Source: Stenotrophomonas sp. 24(2023)
GTDB lineage: Bacteria > Pseudomonadota > Gammaproteobacteria > Xanthomonadales > Xanthomonadaceae
Assembly: GCF_030913365.1 (NCBI RefSeq)
Contig: NZ_CP133160.1
Location: 3,634,001-3,698,000, forward strand
Direction of reading: 5' to 3'
Length of the DNA: 64,000 nt
The notes beneath the pieces were generated by a model. That model worked only from the letters and a program-made list of their open reading frames with translations, did no database searches and was not told the origin of the DNA. Below, in pieces: positions 42,529 to 52,821 of the stretch; position 1 is the stretch's first letter; every line of letters begins with the position of its first letter. Made by a program: the position numbers and the translations under genes.

Positions 42529-43593
42529 ATGCACGGTTCTTCCGACCCCCTGGCGCCGCGCGCGCGCCACCTGCTGCGTACGCTGATCGCCCGCTACATC
42601 CAGGATGGTGAGCCGGTCGGGTCGCAGACGCTGGCCCGGGTGGCAGGGCTGGATGTCAGCCCGGCGACCATCCGCAACATCCTGGGGGACCTGGAAGACC
42701 TGGGCCTGCTGGCCTCGCCGCACACCTCCGCCGGCCGGGTACCGACCGCCCATGGCTACCGCATGTTCGTGGACAGCCTGCTGCAGATGCAGCCGCCGGG
42801 CGAGGGGGAACTGGCCCGGTTGCGGCAGGAGCTGGCCGGCGGCGGCAGTACCCAGGCCCTGCTGGGCAGCGCCTCGGAACTGCTGTCGGCGATGAGTCAT
42901 TTCGTCGGCGTGGTCAGTGCGCCGCGGCGCGAGCAGTTCGCCTTCCGCCAGATCGATTTCGTGGCGCTGGACGGGCGCCGGGTGCTGGCCATCCTGGTGT
43001 TTGCCGACAACGAAGTGCAGAACCGGGTGATCGAGACCCGGCGTGGTTTCGACCCGGGCGAACTGGAACGGGTGGCCAACTACCTCAATGCGCACTTCGC
43101 CGGCCTGCCGGTGGCCGAGATCCGCACCCGCCTGCTGCTGGAGCTGCGCGATGCGCAGTCGGAGCTGGAGCAGCTGCTCTCGCACAGCATCGAGCTGGCC
43201 GAGCAGGCCCTGCAGCCGCCGGCTGACGACATGCTGGTGGCGGGCCAGACCCGCCTGATGGGCGTACAGGACCTGTCCGACCTGGAGCGCCTGCGCGAGC
43301 TGTTCGAACTGTTTTCCAGCAAGCGCGAGATCCTGCAGCTGCTGGAGCGGACCATCCAGGCCCCGGGCGTGCGCATCTTCATCGGTGAGGAGACCGGGGT
43401 GGTGCCGTTGCAGGGGGTCTCGCTGGTCACCGCCCCGTATACGGCCAACGGCCAGGTGCTGGGCGTGCTGGGGGTGATCGGCCCCAAGCGGATGGCCTAT
43501 GACCGCATGATTCCGCTGGTACAGGCCACGGCCGAGGCCCTGGGCGCGGCCTTTTCGCCGTCCGGACGGGGTTCGGGGGCCACCGACGCTTGA
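42529..43593 (+). CDS. hrcA: Heat-inducible transcription repressor HrcA
   Basis: 354 aa from ATG 42529. HTH (SQTLARVAGLDVSPATIRNIL), HTSAGRVPTAHGYR and GLG-type motifs (IFIGEETGVVPLQGVSLV) identify the family. It represses heat-shock genes through CIRCE elements; I found no CIRCE copy in this window. It precedes grpE-dnaK-dnaJ. Confidence 0.96.
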   Translation: MHGSSDPLAPRARHLLRTLIARYIQDGEPVGSQTLARVAGLDVSPATIRNILGDLEDLGLLASPHTSAGRVPTAHGYRMFVDSLLQMQPPGEGELARLRQELAGGGSTQALLGSASELLSAMSHFVGVVSAPRREQFAFRQIDFVALDGRRVLAILVFADNEVQNRVIETRRGFDPGELERVANYLNAHFAGLPVAEIRTRLLLELRDAQSELEQLLSHSIELAEQALQPPADDMLVAGQTRLMGVQDLSDLERLRELFELFSSKREILQLLERTIQAPGVRIFIGEETGVVPLQGVSLVTAPYTANGQVLGVLGVIGPKRMAYDRMIPLVQATAEALGAAFSPSGRGSGATDA

Positions 43594-43656
43594 AACGCAG
43601 CATCCCGCCCACACTAGGGGGGATGGAGGCGGGGAGTGACCGCCAGGGACCCAGAC

Positions 43657-44172
43657 ATGAACCAAGAACATCCAGATATCGAATCCCAGCAGAGCGCGGC
43701 CGATGCAGCCGCCGCCCACGGCGTCAACGACGAACTGGAGCGCCTGCGCGCCGAGGTCGAGCAGGTCAGGGCCGACGCCCTGCGCGAACGTGCCGACCTG
43801 GAGAACCAGCGCAAGCGCGTGGCCCGTGACATCGATCAGGCCCGCAAGTTCGCCAACGAGAAGCTGCTGGGCGAACTGCTGCCGGTGTTCGACAGCCTGG
43901 ATGCCGGCCTGAAGGCTGCCGGCGATGAGGCCCACCCGCTGCGCGAAGGCCTGGAGCTGACCTACAAGCAGCTGCTGAAGGTTGCCGCCGACAACGGGCT
44001 GGTGCTGCTGGACCCGACCGGCCAGCCGTTCAACCCTGAACACCACCAGGCCATCAGCCAGGTGCCCGCCCCGGGTGCCGCCCCGGGCAGCGTGGTGACC
44101 GTGTTCCAGAAGGGCTACCTGCTGAACGAGCGCCTGCTGCGGCCGGCGCTGGTGGTGGTGGCCGCCGACTGA
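43657..44172 (+). CDS. grpE: Nucleotide exchange factor GrpE
   Basis: 171 aa from ATG 43657. N-terminal acidic coil, [19 protein letters not shown] and the C-terminal GRPE signature ([15 protein letters not shown]). Exchanges ADP on DnaK. Confidence 0.96.
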   Translation: MNQEHPDIESQQSAADAAAAHGVNDELERLRAEVEQVRADALRERADLENQRKRVARDIDQARKFANEKLLGELLPVFDSLDAGLKAAGDEAHPLREGLELTYKQLLKVAADNGLVLLDPTGQPFNPEHHQAISQVPAPGAAPGSVVTVFQKGYLLNERLLRPALVVVAAD

Positions 44173-44229
44173 CCCCTCGGTCCGGGCGCAGGGCCGCCGG
44201 GCATCGCCCGGCGCTGCCTGCCCGGACCG

Positions 44230-44252
44230 GTAGCGCCGGGTCCTGCCCGGCG
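44230..44252. repeat. GTAG-headed hairpin (SMAG-like)
   Basis: GTAG precedes CGCCGGG-tcct-(G)CCCGGCG, the plan of Stenotrophomonas SMAG elements. The rest of the grpE-dnaK spacer holds a second GC hairpin and the dnaK promoter. Confidence 0.5.
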
Positions 44253-44377
44253 AAAGTTTCAAACCGCTGAACACAGCGTTCGGGTGACGGCTTGAATGTT
44301 CCACGAGCCTCCCCCACATCCCATTCATCCACCGGCCGAAGGGCCGGACTGACCGAACATTTTCAGGAGTCTCCCCC

Positions 44378-46303
44378 ATGGGCAAGATCATTGGTATCGA
44401 CCTCGGCACCACCAACTCGTGCGTGGCGATCATGGACGGCGGCAAGGCCCGCGTCATCGAAAACTCGGAAGGCGATCGCACCACCCCGTCGATCGTCGCC
44501 TACACCAAGGACGGCGAAGTCCTGGTCGGTGCCTCGGCCAAGCGCCAGGCCGTGACCAACCCGAAGAACACCTTCTATGCGGTGAAGCGCCTGATCGGCC
44601 GCAAGTTCACCGACGCCGAAGTGCAGAAGGACATCGCCCACGTCCCGTACAGCATCCTGGCCCATGACAATGGCGATGCCTGGGTGGCCACCAGCGATGC
44701 CAAGAAGATGGCGCCGCAGGAAATCTCGGCCAAGGTGCTGGAAAAGATGAAGAAGACCGCCGAGGACTTCCTCGGCGAGAAGGTCACCGAGGCGGTCATC
44801 ACCGTGCCGGCCTACTTCAACGACAGCCAGCGCCAGGCGACCAAGGACGCCGGCCGCATCGCCGGCCTGGACGTCAAGCGCATCATCAACGAGCCGACCG
44901 CGGCCGCGCTGGCCTATGGCCTGGACAAGGGCGACAACAAGGACCGCAAGATCGTCGTCTACGATCTGGGCGGCGGCACCTTCGACGTCTCGGTGATCGA
45001 AATCGCCAACGTCGATGGTGAAAAGCAGTTCGAAGTGCTGGCCACCAACGGCGACACCTTCCTGGGCGGCGAAGATTTCGACAACCGCGTCATCGAGTAC
45101 CTGGTGGAAGAGTTCAACAAGGACCAGGGCATCGACCTGCGCAAGGATCCGCTGGCCCTGCAGCGCCTGAAGGACGCTGCCGAGCGCGCCAAGATCGAGC
45201 TGTCCAGCGCCCAGCAGACCGAAGTGAACCTGCCGTACGTCACCGCTGACGCATCGGGTCCGAAGCACCTGAACATCAAGCTGACCCGCGCCAAGCTGGA
45301 AGCGCTGGTGGAAGACCTGATCAAGAAGTCGATCGAGCCGTGCCGCGTCGCGCTGAACGATGCCGGCCTGCGTTCGAGCGACATCAGCGAAGTGATCCTG
45401 GTCGGTGGCCAGACCCGCATGCCGAAGGTGCAGCAGGCGGTGACCGAGTTCTTCGGCAAGGAACCGCGCAAGGACGTCAACCCGGACGAAGCCGTGGCAC
45501 TGGGTGCGGCGATCCAGGGCGGCGTGCTGGGTGGCGACGTCAAGGACGTGCTGCTGCTGGACGTGACCCCGCTGTCGCTGGGCATCGAGACCATGGGCGG
45601 CGTGTTCACCAAGATCATCGAGAAGAACACCACCATCCCGACCAAGGCCTCGCAGGTGTTCTCCACCGCCGAGGACAACCAGTCGGCCGTGACCGTGCAC
45701 GTGCTGCAGGGTGAGCGCGAGCAGGCCCGCTTCAACAAGTCGCTGGCCAAGTTCGACCTGTCCGGCATCGAGCCGGCCCCGCGTGGCCTGCCGCAGGTGG
45801 AAGTGTCCTTCGACATCGACGCCAACGGCATCCTGCACGTGTCGGCCAAGGACAAGAAGACCAACAAGGAACAGAAGGTCGAGATCAAGGCCGGTTCGGG
45901 CCTGTCCGAGGAAGAGATCGCGCGCATGGTCGCCGACGCGGAAGCCAACCGCGAAGAAGACAAGAAGTTCCAGGAACTGGTGCAGGCCCGTAACCAGGCC
46001 GATGCCCTGATCCACGGCACCCGCAGCGCCATCACCGAGCACGGCAGCAAGGTCGGCGGCGATGTCATCGGCAAGGTCGAGGCCGCACTGGCCGACCTGG
46101 AAACCGCGATGAAGGGCGACGACAAGGCGCAGATCGAAGCCAAGTCGAAGGTGCTGGAAGAAGCCGGCCAGTCGCTGTTCGCCGCTGCTTCGGCCGACCA
46201 GGGCGGCGCCCAGGGGGCTGCCGATGCCGGTACCGCCGGTGGCAAGCACGATGACGTGGTGGACGCTGAGTTCACCGAAGTCAAGGACGACAAGAAGTCC
46301 TGA
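44378..46303 (+). CDS. dnaK: Chaperone DnaK (Hsp70)
   Basis: 641 aa, full length. [40 protein letters not shown] motifs, and the substrate domain and lid are all intact. It folds proteins with DnaJ and GrpE in the cytoplasm. Confidence 0.98.
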   Translation: MGKIIGIDLGTTNSCVAIMDGGKARVIENSEGDRTTPSIVAYTKDGEVLVGASAKRQAVTNPKNTFYAVKRLIGRKFTDAEVQKDIAHVPYSILAHDNGDAWVATSDAKKMAPQEISAKVLEKMKKTAEDFLGEKVTEAVITVPAYFNDSQRQATKDAGRIAGLDVKRIINEPTAAALAYGLDKGDNKDRKIVVYDLGGGTFDVSVIEIANVDGEKQFEVLATNGDTFLGGEDFDNRVIEYLVEEFNKDQGIDLRKDPLALQRLKDAAERAKIELSSAQQTEVNLPYVTADASGPKHLNIKLTRAKLEALVEDLIKKSIEPCRVALNDAGLRSSDISEVILVGGQTRMPKVQQAVTEFFGKEPRKDVNPDEAVALGAAIQGGVLGGDVKDVLLLDVTPLSLGIETMGGVFTKIIEKNTTIPTKASQVFSTAEDNQSAVTVHVLQGEREQARFNKSLAKFDLSGIEPAPRGLPQVEVSFDIDANGILHVSAKDKKTNKEQKVEIKAGSGLSEEEIARMVADAEANREEDKKFQELVQARNQADALIHGTRSAITEHGSKVGGDVIGKVEAALADLETAMKGDDKAQIEAKSKVLEEAGQSLFAAASADQGGAQGAADAGTAGGKHDDVVDAEFTEVKDDKKS

Positions 46304-46315
46304 TCCAGAACGACG

Positions 46316-46417
46316 CGGGACGCTGCCAGCCAGCGTCCCGTCGTCGCATCAGGGTCCTGGCCGCCAACCGGCGTGTCGGGGCGCCCGACGCAAGAGCGGA
46401 CCTGGTTCCGCTCTTGC
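46316..46417 (+). terminator. Two hairpins between dnaK and dnaJ
   Basis: A 10-bp stem (46316-46325 with 46331-46340) and an 11-bp stem (46390-46400 with 46407-46417). Neither has a long T-tract, so they may be processing or attenuation sites that lower dnaJ relative to dnaK. Confidence 0.55.
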
Positions 46418-46457
46418 GCTTTGACGAATCCCGACGTACTGGAACCTGATTCACTCT

Positions 46458-47588
46458 ATGAGCAAGCGCGATTACTACGAAGTCCTGGGCGTAGCCCGCA
46501 CCGCCACCGACGAGGAGCTGAAGAAGGCTTACCGTCGCTGCGCGATGAAGTTCCATCCGGACCGCAACCCGGGTGATGCGGCGGCCGAAGCCTCCTTCAA
46601 GGAGTGCAAGGAAGCCTACGAAGTGCTGTCCGACGGCAACAAGCGCCGCATGTACGACAGCCATGGCCACGCTGCGTTCGAGCATGGCATGGGCGGTGGC
46701 GGCGGTCCGGGTGGCCCGGACATGAACGATATTTTCGGCGACATCTTCGGCAACATCTTTGGCGGTGCCGGCGGCGGTGGCCCACGCCAGGCCCGTCGCG
46801 GTGCCGATATCGGTTACGTGATGGAGCTGGACCTGGAAGAAGCGGTACGGGGCATCGAGCGCCGCATCGAGATTCCGACCCTGGCCGAATGCGGCGACTG
46901 TGATGGCAGCGGCTCGGAAGACGGCAAGGTGGAAACCTGCACGGTGTGCCATGGCCGCGGCCAGGTGCGCATCCAGCGTGGCATCTTCGCCATGCAGCAG
47001 GCCTGCCACAACTGCGGTGGCCGTGGCCAGATCATCGCCAAGCCCTGCAAGACCTGCCACGGCAACGGCCGTGTCGAGGAAGACAAGGTGCTGTCGGTGA
47101 AGGTGCCGGCGGGCGTCGATACCGGCGACCGCATCCGCCTGGCCGGCGAGGGTGAAGCCGGTCCCGCCGGAACACCGCCGGGTGACCTGTACGTGGAAGT
47201 GCGCGTGCGCGAGCACCACATCTTCCAGCGCGATGGCGACGACCTGCACTGCGAAGTGCCGATCCGCATCTCGCAGGCGGCGCTGGGCGATACCGTGCGC
47301 GTGGCCACGCTGGGCGGCGAAGCGGAAATCCGCATCCCGGCCGAAACCCAGACCGGCAAGCTGTTCCGCCTGCGCGGCAAGGGCGTGCGGTCGGTGCGCA
47401 GCCGCAGCGAAGGCGACCTGTACTGCCGCGTGGTGGTGGAAACCCCGGTCAACCTCACCAGCGACCAGCGCAAGCTGCTGGAACAGTTCGAAGCCACCTT
47501 CATCGGCGAGGAAGCGCGCAAGCATTCGCCGAAGTCGGCGACCTTCCTCGATGGCGTGAAGGGTTTCTGGGACCGGATGACCTCCTGA
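46458..47588 (+). CDS. dnaJ: Chaperone DnaJ (Hsp40)
   Basis: 376 aa. J domain with HPD (FHPDRNPG), a Gly-rich linker, and four zinc-binding CxxCxGxG repeats ([32 protein letters not shown]). It stimulates DnaK ATPase. Confidence 0.97.
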   Translation: MSKRDYYEVLGVARTATDEELKKAYRRCAMKFHPDRNPGDAAAEASFKECKEAYEVLSDGNKRRMYDSHGHAAFEHGMGGGGGPGGPDMNDIFGDIFGNIFGGAGGGGPRQARRGADIGYVMELDLEEAVRGIERRIEIPTLAECGDCDGSGSEDGKVETCTVCHGRGQVRIQRGIFAMQQACHNCGGRGQIIAKPCKTCHGNGRVEEDKVLSVKVPAGVDTGDRIRLAGEGEAGPAGTPPGDLYVEVRVREHHIFQRDGDDLHCEVPIRISQAALGDTVRVATLGGEAEIRIPAETQTGKLFRLRGKGVRSVRSRSEGDLYCRVVVETPVNLTSDQRKLLEQFEATFIGEEARKHSPKSATFLDGVKGFWDRMTS

Positions 47589-47617
47589 TTCCCGGCGGCA
47601 GCCTGCAACGACGATGA

Positions 47618-47640
47618 CGCCGGGCACTGCCCGGCGTTTT
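47618..47640 (+). terminator. Terminator after dnaJ
   Basis: An 8-bp stem (CGCCGGGC/GCCCGGCG) with a 3-base loop, then TTTTCG. Confidence 0.85.
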
Positions 47641-47678
47641 CGTTTCCGGGCGCTCGGGCCTGTGACGCGCCCTGGTGG

Positions 47679-47697
47679 ATCCACGCCATGCGTGGAT
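47679..47697. repeat. ATCCACGC hairpin, SMAG-like copy
   Basis: ATCCACGC-cat-GCGTGGAT, the same core as the copies at 50028 and 50090, but without a perfect GTAG head. Confidence 0.5.
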
Positions 47698-47710
47698 GCG
47701 GCTCAACGCT

Positions 47711-48514
47711 TCAACGGAAAAATGCCGCCGGTGTCTGCCCCAGCTGCCGCTTGAACATGCTGGTGAATGCGCTGGGGCTGTCATAGCCGGTGGCCAGGGC
47801 CACATCGATCACCTTCGCGCCGGTCGCCAGGCGTTCCATCGCCTCCAGCAGCCGGGCCTGCTGCCGCCACTGCCCGAAGGTCATGCCCAGTTCGGCGGCG
47901 AAGCGGCGCTGGATGGTCTTCACGTCAACACCCAGCAGTTGGGCCCAGTCCGGCAGGGTGGCTTCGTCTTCGGGATGGCGCTGCAGATGCTGGCAGATCC
48001 GGCGCAGGCGCGGATCGGCCGGTTCCGGCAGGTGCAGTGGCAGCACATCCATGCGATGCAGTTCGTCCAGCAGCAGCCGCACCACCCGCCCGTCACGGGT
48101 GTGTTCCTCGAAGGGCGCATCGATCAGGCTGGCCGCATGCAGCAGTTCACGCAGCAGGGGCGACACCCCCACCGCGAAAGGTTCGGCTGGAAGGGCCGGC
48201 GCGAAACCCGGGTCGATGTACAGGCTGCGCATGTGCACGTCGGCGATGCAGTCCACCGCGTGTGCCATGCCGGCCGGCATCCAGATCGCCCGGGTGGACG
48301 GCACCACCCAGCGGCCAACTTCCGAGCGCACCACCATCAGGCCGGACATCGCATACACCAGCTGGTGCCGCTCGTGCCAATGGGGCGAGATATGGAAGCC
48401 GGCCGGGTAATCGCGGACCCGGCAGGTGACCGGGCGCTGGGTGGGGACTTCCCGCCAGGGAGCGCCTTCGCGCAGCGGGCAGGGTGGAGAAATGTCCTTT
48501 TTGCGATAGGGCAT
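47711..48514 (-). CDS. AraC-family regulator (cupin N-terminus)
   Basis: 267 aa from ATG 48514. The N-terminal cupin (HWHERHQLVYAMSGLM; PAGMAHAVDC) and the C-terminal AraC HTH (GVDVKTIQRRFAAELGM, ATGYDSPSAFTSMFKRQLG) are clear. It is divergent from the Fsr-like MFS gene over 73 bases and probably controls it. Confidence 0.88.
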   Translation of the reverse strand: MPYRKKDISPPCPLREGAPWREVPTQRPVTCRVRDYPAGFHISPHWHERHQLVYAMSGLMVVRSEVGRWVVPSTRAIWMPAGMAHAVDCIADVHMRSLYIDPGFAPALPAEPFAVGVSPLLRELLHAASLIDAPFEEHTRDGRVVRLLLDELHRMDVLPLHLPEPADPRLRRICQHLQRHPEDEATLPDWAQLLGVDVKTIQRRFAAELGMTFGQWRQQARLLEAMERLATGAKVIDVALATGYDSPSAFTSMFKRQLGQTPAAFFR

Positions 48515-48587
48515 GACCAGATCGCGGCGGAAGGGGGCGGGCCGCCACCCTAGCATGGTCGGCCCCACGGTTCCTGTCTGCGCCCCC

Positions 48588-49787
48588 ATGTCGACATTGG
48601 CTTCAACCTCCGCCCCCCAGCGTTCAGCCGCCACCCGCGTGCTGGCCGCCGTCTCCACCTCGCATGTCATCAACGACATGATGCAGTCGCTGATCCTGGC
48701 CATCTATCCGGTCATCAAGGGCGAATTCGCCCTGAGCTTTACCCAGATCGGGCTGATCACGCTCACCTACCAGTTGACCGCCTCGATCTTCCAGCCGCTG
48801 GTCGGCCTGCAGACCGACCGCCATCCGGCGCCGTACTCGCTGCCGATCGGCATGGCCTCCACCCTGTGCGGCATGCTGCTGCTGGGCTTTGCCCCGAACT
48901 ACGCGCTGGTGCTGGTGGCTGCGGCGCTGGTGGGTATCGGTTCGGCGATCTTCCACCCCGAGGCCTCGCGCATCGCGCGGCTGGCGTCCGGTGGCCGTCA
49001 TGGCCTGGCCCAGTCGGTGTTCCAGGTGGGGGGCAACTTCGGTACCGCGCTGGGCCCGCTGATCGCCGCGGCGGTGATCGTGCCGCATGGCCAGCATGCG
49101 GCCTCCTGGTTCGCCGGGGCTGCGCTGATCGGCATTGCGCTGCTGACCTATGTCGGCCGCTGGTACGCGCTGCACCTGGGGGCGCCGCGTCCGGCCGGGC
49201 ATGTGGTGGCCGCGCCGCAGATTCCGCCGCGCACGGTCGCCCGCGTGCTGGCCATCCTGCTGGTGCTGATCTTCAGCAAGTACTTCTACATGGCCAGCAT
49301 CGGCAGCTACTTCACGTTCTACCTGATCCACCACTTCGGCATTCCGGTGGAGCAGGCGCAGCTGCATTTGTTCGCTTTCCTGGTGGCGTCGGCGGCCGGT
49401 GGCTTCCTCGGCGGCCCGCTGGGTGACCGCATCGGCCGCAAGCCGATCATCTGGACCTCGATCCTGGGCGTGGCGCCGTTCGCACTGGCACTGCCGCATG
49501 CCGACCTGCTGTGGACCACGGTGCTGGCGGTGCTGATCGGCTTCGTGCTGTCCTCGGCGTTCTCGGCCATCGTGGTCTATGCGCAGGAAATGATGCCGCA
49601 CCGCATCGGCATGGTGTCGGGCCTGTTCTTCGGTTTCGCCTTCGGCATGGGCGGGCTGGGGGCGGCGGTGCTGGGCCTGCTGGCGGACCACACCAGCATC
49701 GAATACGTGTACCAGCTGACCGCGTTCCTGCCGCTGCTGGGTATCGTGGCCGCCTGGCTGCCGCCGTCGCGGCCGACTGCACACTGA
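48588..49787 (+). CDS. MFS exporter, Fsr (fosmidomycin resistance)-like
   Basis: 399 aa, about twelve membrane spans. The N-terminus TSHVINDMMQSLILAIYPV and FHPEASRIARLASGGRHG match the Fsr family. It exports fosmidomycin-type or related compounds; actual substrates are unknown. Paired with the divergent AraC gene. Confidence 0.88.
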   Translation: MSTLASTSAPQRSAATRVLAAVSTSHVINDMMQSLILAIYPVIKGEFALSFTQIGLITLTYQLTASIFQPLVGLQTDRHPAPYSLPIGMASTLCGMLLLGFAPNYALVLVAAALVGIGSAIFHPEASRIARLASGGRHGLAQSVFQVGGNFGTALGPLIAAAVIVPHGQHAASWFAGAALIGIALLTYVGRWYALHLGAPRPAGHVVAAPQIPPRTVARVLAILLVLIFSKYFYMASIGSYFTFYLIHHFGIPVEQAQLHLFAFLVASAAGGFLGGPLGDRIGRKPIIWTSILGVAPFALALPHADLLWTTVLAVLIGFVLSSAFSAIVVYAQEMMPHRIGMVSGLFFGFAFGMGGLGAAVLGLLADHTSIEYVYQLTAFLPLLGIVAAWLPPSRPTAH

Positions 49788-50342
49788 GGGTGGGGTGGGT
49801 TGCAGGGCTTGCAGCCCTGCACCTGCCGAAACCAGAGCAGAAGCAACAGCAGAGGCTGGTTTCCTGGGGGGAGGCGGGGTGGGTCCGGTTGAGGGGGACG
49901 CTGCAAGTACGTCCCTGTAAGCTCGGTCGCCGCATCCATGCGGCTCACGCCCCCTCAACCGGACCCACCCCGCCTTCGACAGTTTCCCGCGGCTGTTGGT
50001 AGGTGTCGACCTTGGTCGACACGGTAGATCCACGCCATGCGTGGATGAATTTCCATCGAAATCGAATATTCGATGAGCCATCGAGAAGCATCCACGCATG
50101 GCGTGGATCTACTGGCCTCCGGCCAACTGTCGAAGGCGGGGCACTGTGGGATTGCGGGGTGTGAGCCGCATGGATGCGGCGACCAAGCCCCCATGGACGG
50201 GTTTACGGCGTCCCCGCAAACCCACAGTGCTCCGCCATCCCACGGATAGCCCGCTGTTGCTGTTGCCGTTGCCGTTGCTTGAGGCTTCGGCAGGTGCAGG
50301 GCGCAGCCCTGCCGAAAACCCCCTTGGGCGTAGAATGCGGGC
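49788..50342. repeat. Composite palindromic repeat region
   Basis: 555 bases without a gene. A 26-base perfect inverted repeat (49872-49897 and 49950-49975) surrounds a hairpin CCGCATCCATGCGG. Two GTAG-headed hairpins (49999-50022 and 50024-50046) and one inverted copy (50090-50112) are SMAG-type. A second inverted repeat (50135-50150 and 50221-50236, 15 of 16 bases) surrounds a related hairpin (GCCGCATGGATGCGGC). Ends of the region also resemble each other inverted (GCAGGG...CACCTGCCGAA). Confidence 0.8.
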
Positions 50343-51251
50343 ATGAGCGAATCCCTCGACAACCACCTGGTCCACGGCCGCCGCCAGCGGCCCGACGGGC
50401 CCTCGCCGATCGATGTCATTTCGGTCCAGTCGCAACTGGTGTACGGCCATGCCGGCAACAGCGCCGCGGTACCACCGCTGCGCGCGCTGGGCGTGCGGGT
50501 GGCGGAAATCCCGACCACGCTGCTGAGCAATGCCCCGTTCTACGACACCACCCGGGGCCGCGTGCTGCCCAGCGACTGGTTCGCCGACCTGCTGCGCGGC
50601 ACCGCCGAACGCGGCCTGCCACAGCGCGCGAAGATGCTGGTATCCGGCTACTTCGGCAGCGTCGGCAACGGCGCGGCCTTTGCCGACTGGCTGGATGCGG
50701 TGCTGCCGGCCTGCCCGCAGCTGCGCTACTGCCTGGACCCGGTCATCGGCGATACCCACACCGGTCCCTACGTGGAGCCCGGGTTGGAGGCGATCTTCGC
50801 CGAGCGGCTGCTGCCGCATGCGTGGCTGGTCACCCCCAACGCCTTCGAACTGGGCCGCCTGACCGGCCTGCCGGCGCTGGCCGAAGCCGATGCCATCGCT
50901 GCAGCACGGGTGCTGCTGGCACGCGGCCCGCAGTGGGTGCTGGCACACAGCGTGGGCGGTGCCCCCGGTGAACTGGTCACCCTGGCGGTCAGCGCGCAGG
51001 AAACCTGGCGCTGGACCTCGCCGCTGCTGCCGGTGGATGTGGCCGGCACCGGCGATGTGCTGATGGCGCTGATCGTGGCCTTCCTGCTGCGCGGCGAAAC
51101 CATGCAGCAGGCCATCTCCCGGGCGGTGGCCGGTACCCATGCCGCGCTTGAAGCAACACTGGCCCACGGCTACGAGGAATTTGACGTGCTGTCCGCGGCG
51201 CCGGCGGCGCTGGCCGATGCCAATCGTTTCCGTGCCGAGCGCATCGCATGA
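50343..51251 (+). CDS. pdxY: Pyridoxal kinase PdxY
   Basis: 302 aa ribokinase-like fold. SVQSQLVYGHAGNSAAVPPLR, CLDPVIGDTHTGPYV, LVTPNAFELGRLTG and DVAGTGDVLMALI match PdxY, which phosphorylates pyridoxal in vitamin B6 salvage. ATGA overlap with the next gene implies coupling. Confidence 0.93.
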   Translation: MSESLDNHLVHGRRQRPDGPSPIDVISVQSQLVYGHAGNSAAVPPLRALGVRVAEIPTTLLSNAPFYDTTRGRVLPSDWFADLLRGTAERGLPQRAKMLVSGYFGSVGNGAAFADWLDAVLPACPQLRYCLDPVIGDTHTGPYVEPGLEAIFAERLLPHAWLVTPNAFELGRLTGLPALAEADAIAAARVLLARGPQWVLAHSVGGAPGELVTLAVSAQETWRWTSPLLPVDVAGTGDVLMALIVAFLLRGETMQQAISRAVAGTHAALEATLAHGYEEFDVLSAAPAALADANRFRAERIA

Positions 51252-52363
51252 GCGCAGCCCCCCGTATCGTGGGCATCGTCGGCAGCGACGGTGCCTACGG
51301 CCGCTGGCTGGCCCGCTTCTTCCGCGAGCGCATGCAGCTGCAGGTGATCGGCCATGATCCGGCCGACCCGGGCTCGCATTCGCCGGACATGCTGCTGGAG
51401 CAGGCCGACGTGCTGGTGTTCTCCGCGCCGATCCGGCACACGCCCGCCCTGATCGCCGAGTACGTGCAGCGCTCGGCAGGGCGTGAACAGGGGCGGTTGT
51501 GGCTGGACGTGACCTCGGTGAAGGAGGCGCCGGTGCAGGCCATGCTCACCTCCCACGCCGAGGTGGTCGGCCTGCATCCGATGACCGCACCGCCCAAGGC
51601 GCCGACGCTGAAGGGTCGGGTGATGGTGGTCTGCGAGGCGCGCCTGCAGGCCTGGCAGCCGTGGGTACAGGCGCTGTGTGCTGCGCTGCAGGCCGAGTGT
51701 GTGCAGGCCACGCCCGATCACCACGACCAGGTGATGGCGCTGGTGCAGGCCATGGTCCACGCCAGCCACCTCGCGCAGGCCGGCGTGCTGCGCGAGTACC
51801 AGCCGCAGCTGGGTGCGCTGGCCGCACTGATGCCCTACCGTTCGGCCTCGTTCGAACTGAACACGGCGATCATCGCCCGCATCCTCTCGCTCAACCCGGC
51901 CATCTATGAGGACATCCAGTTCGGCAACCCCTATGTGGCGCCGATGCTGGAACGCCTGGTGGGGCAGCTGCGCGCGCTGCAGGCGCAGGTCGGGCAGGGC
52001 GATGATGCCGCGCGTGCAGCCTTCCGCCAGCAGCTGCTGGCCGACAACCAGGCCGCCTTCGGGCCGCAGGTACTGGCCGAGGGCAACTACACCTTCGAGC
52101 GGGTCGGCTATCTGCTGGCCGACCTGACCGAAACCAACGCGCTGTCGGTGCATCTGCCCGAGGACCGCCCGGGTTCACTGCGTGAACTGCTGCATGTGTT
52201 CGAGCAGCATGGCATCAGCCTGGCGTCGATCCATTCCTCGCGCACGCCAGGCGGCGAAGTACATTTCCGCATCGGTTTCGTTGCCGGTACGCCGGTGCAG
52301 GCCGTGGATGCAGCGGCTGCCGAGGTCGATGCCAGCGGCATCGGCCGGGTACTGCCACGCTGA
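51248..52363 (+). CDS. tyrA: Prephenate dehydrogenase with ACT domain
   Basis: 371 aa. A Rossmann start (GIVGSDGAYGRWLARFF), the prephenate dehydrogenase motif GLHPMTAP and a helical dimer domain precede a C-terminal ACT domain (about 295-360, LPEDRPGSLRELLHVFEQHG) for amino-acid feedback. It converts prephenate to 4-hydroxyphenylpyruvate for tyrosine; there is no chorismate mutase domain. The arogenate variant cannot be excluded. Coupled to pdxY. Confidence 0.88.
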   Translation: MSAAPRIVGIVGSDGAYGRWLARFFRERMQLQVIGHDPADPGSHSPDMLLEQADVLVFSAPIRHTPALIAEYVQRSAGREQGRLWLDVTSVKEAPVQAMLTSHAEVVGLHPMTAPPKAPTLKGRVMVVCEARLQAWQPWVQALCAALQAECVQATPDHHDQVMALVQAMVHASHLAQAGVLREYQPQLGALAALMPYRSASFELNTAIIARILSLNPAIYEDIQFGNPYVAPMLERLVGQLRALQAQVGQGDDAARAAFRQQLLADNQAAFGPQVLAEGNYTFERVGYLLADLTETNALSVHLPEDRPGSLRELLHVFEQHGISLASIHSSRTPGGEVHFRIGFVAGTPVQAVDAAAAEVDASGIGRVLPR

Positions 52364-52556
52364 CACCGGGGCAATCATCCACAGGTGGTGTGGATGAGCG
52401 CTGCGCAAACATGTGGATAACCCGTGGCAGCCCTTGCCGGGAAAGGCTGTCAAGATGGCTGGCGAAAAATTGGCCAGTCCTGTGCGGCAGCGCCGGGCCC
52501 TGCCCGGCGCGCGCAGCGGCCAGGCCGCGCGGGCCGATGGCCGTGCCCACTTCCGA

Positions 52557-52751
52557 TCAGAGGGTCAAGCGCAGTTCGCCACCCTCGGTGCTGAATTCGC
52601 GCCCGTTGCGCACCAGCGCACGCCCGTCATCGAGCTCGTAGCGTGGCGTCGCATCGCTGCCGTGGCTGATGGCAGCTGGTTCCGGCTTGAATTCGAGAAT
52701 GATGTGGCTGTCGCCATTGTGATCGGTGGCGGGAAACTGGCGGAACGACAT
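52557..52751 (-). CDS. Small conserved protein, unknown
   Basis: 64 aa with AGGAGG 6 bases upstream. Soluble, beta-rich (HIILEFKPEPAA; YELDDGRALV). No family recognised. It lies just upstream of an ABC exporter gene on the same strand. Confidence 0.65.
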   Translation of the reverse strand: MSFRQFPATDHNGDSHIILEFKPEPAAISHGSDATPRYELDDGRALVRNGREFSTEGGELRLTL

Positions 52752-52821
52752 GGCGACCTCCTGTGGGCAGCCGGTGGCGGTACACGGCCAGCCTGCGCTG
52801 GCCGTTGTTAGCGCCCTGTCG

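Noticed and set aside
42415..43656. CIRCE element near hrcA or grpE
   Set aside because: No TTAGCACTC-N9-GAGTGCTAA or close variant was found by eye.
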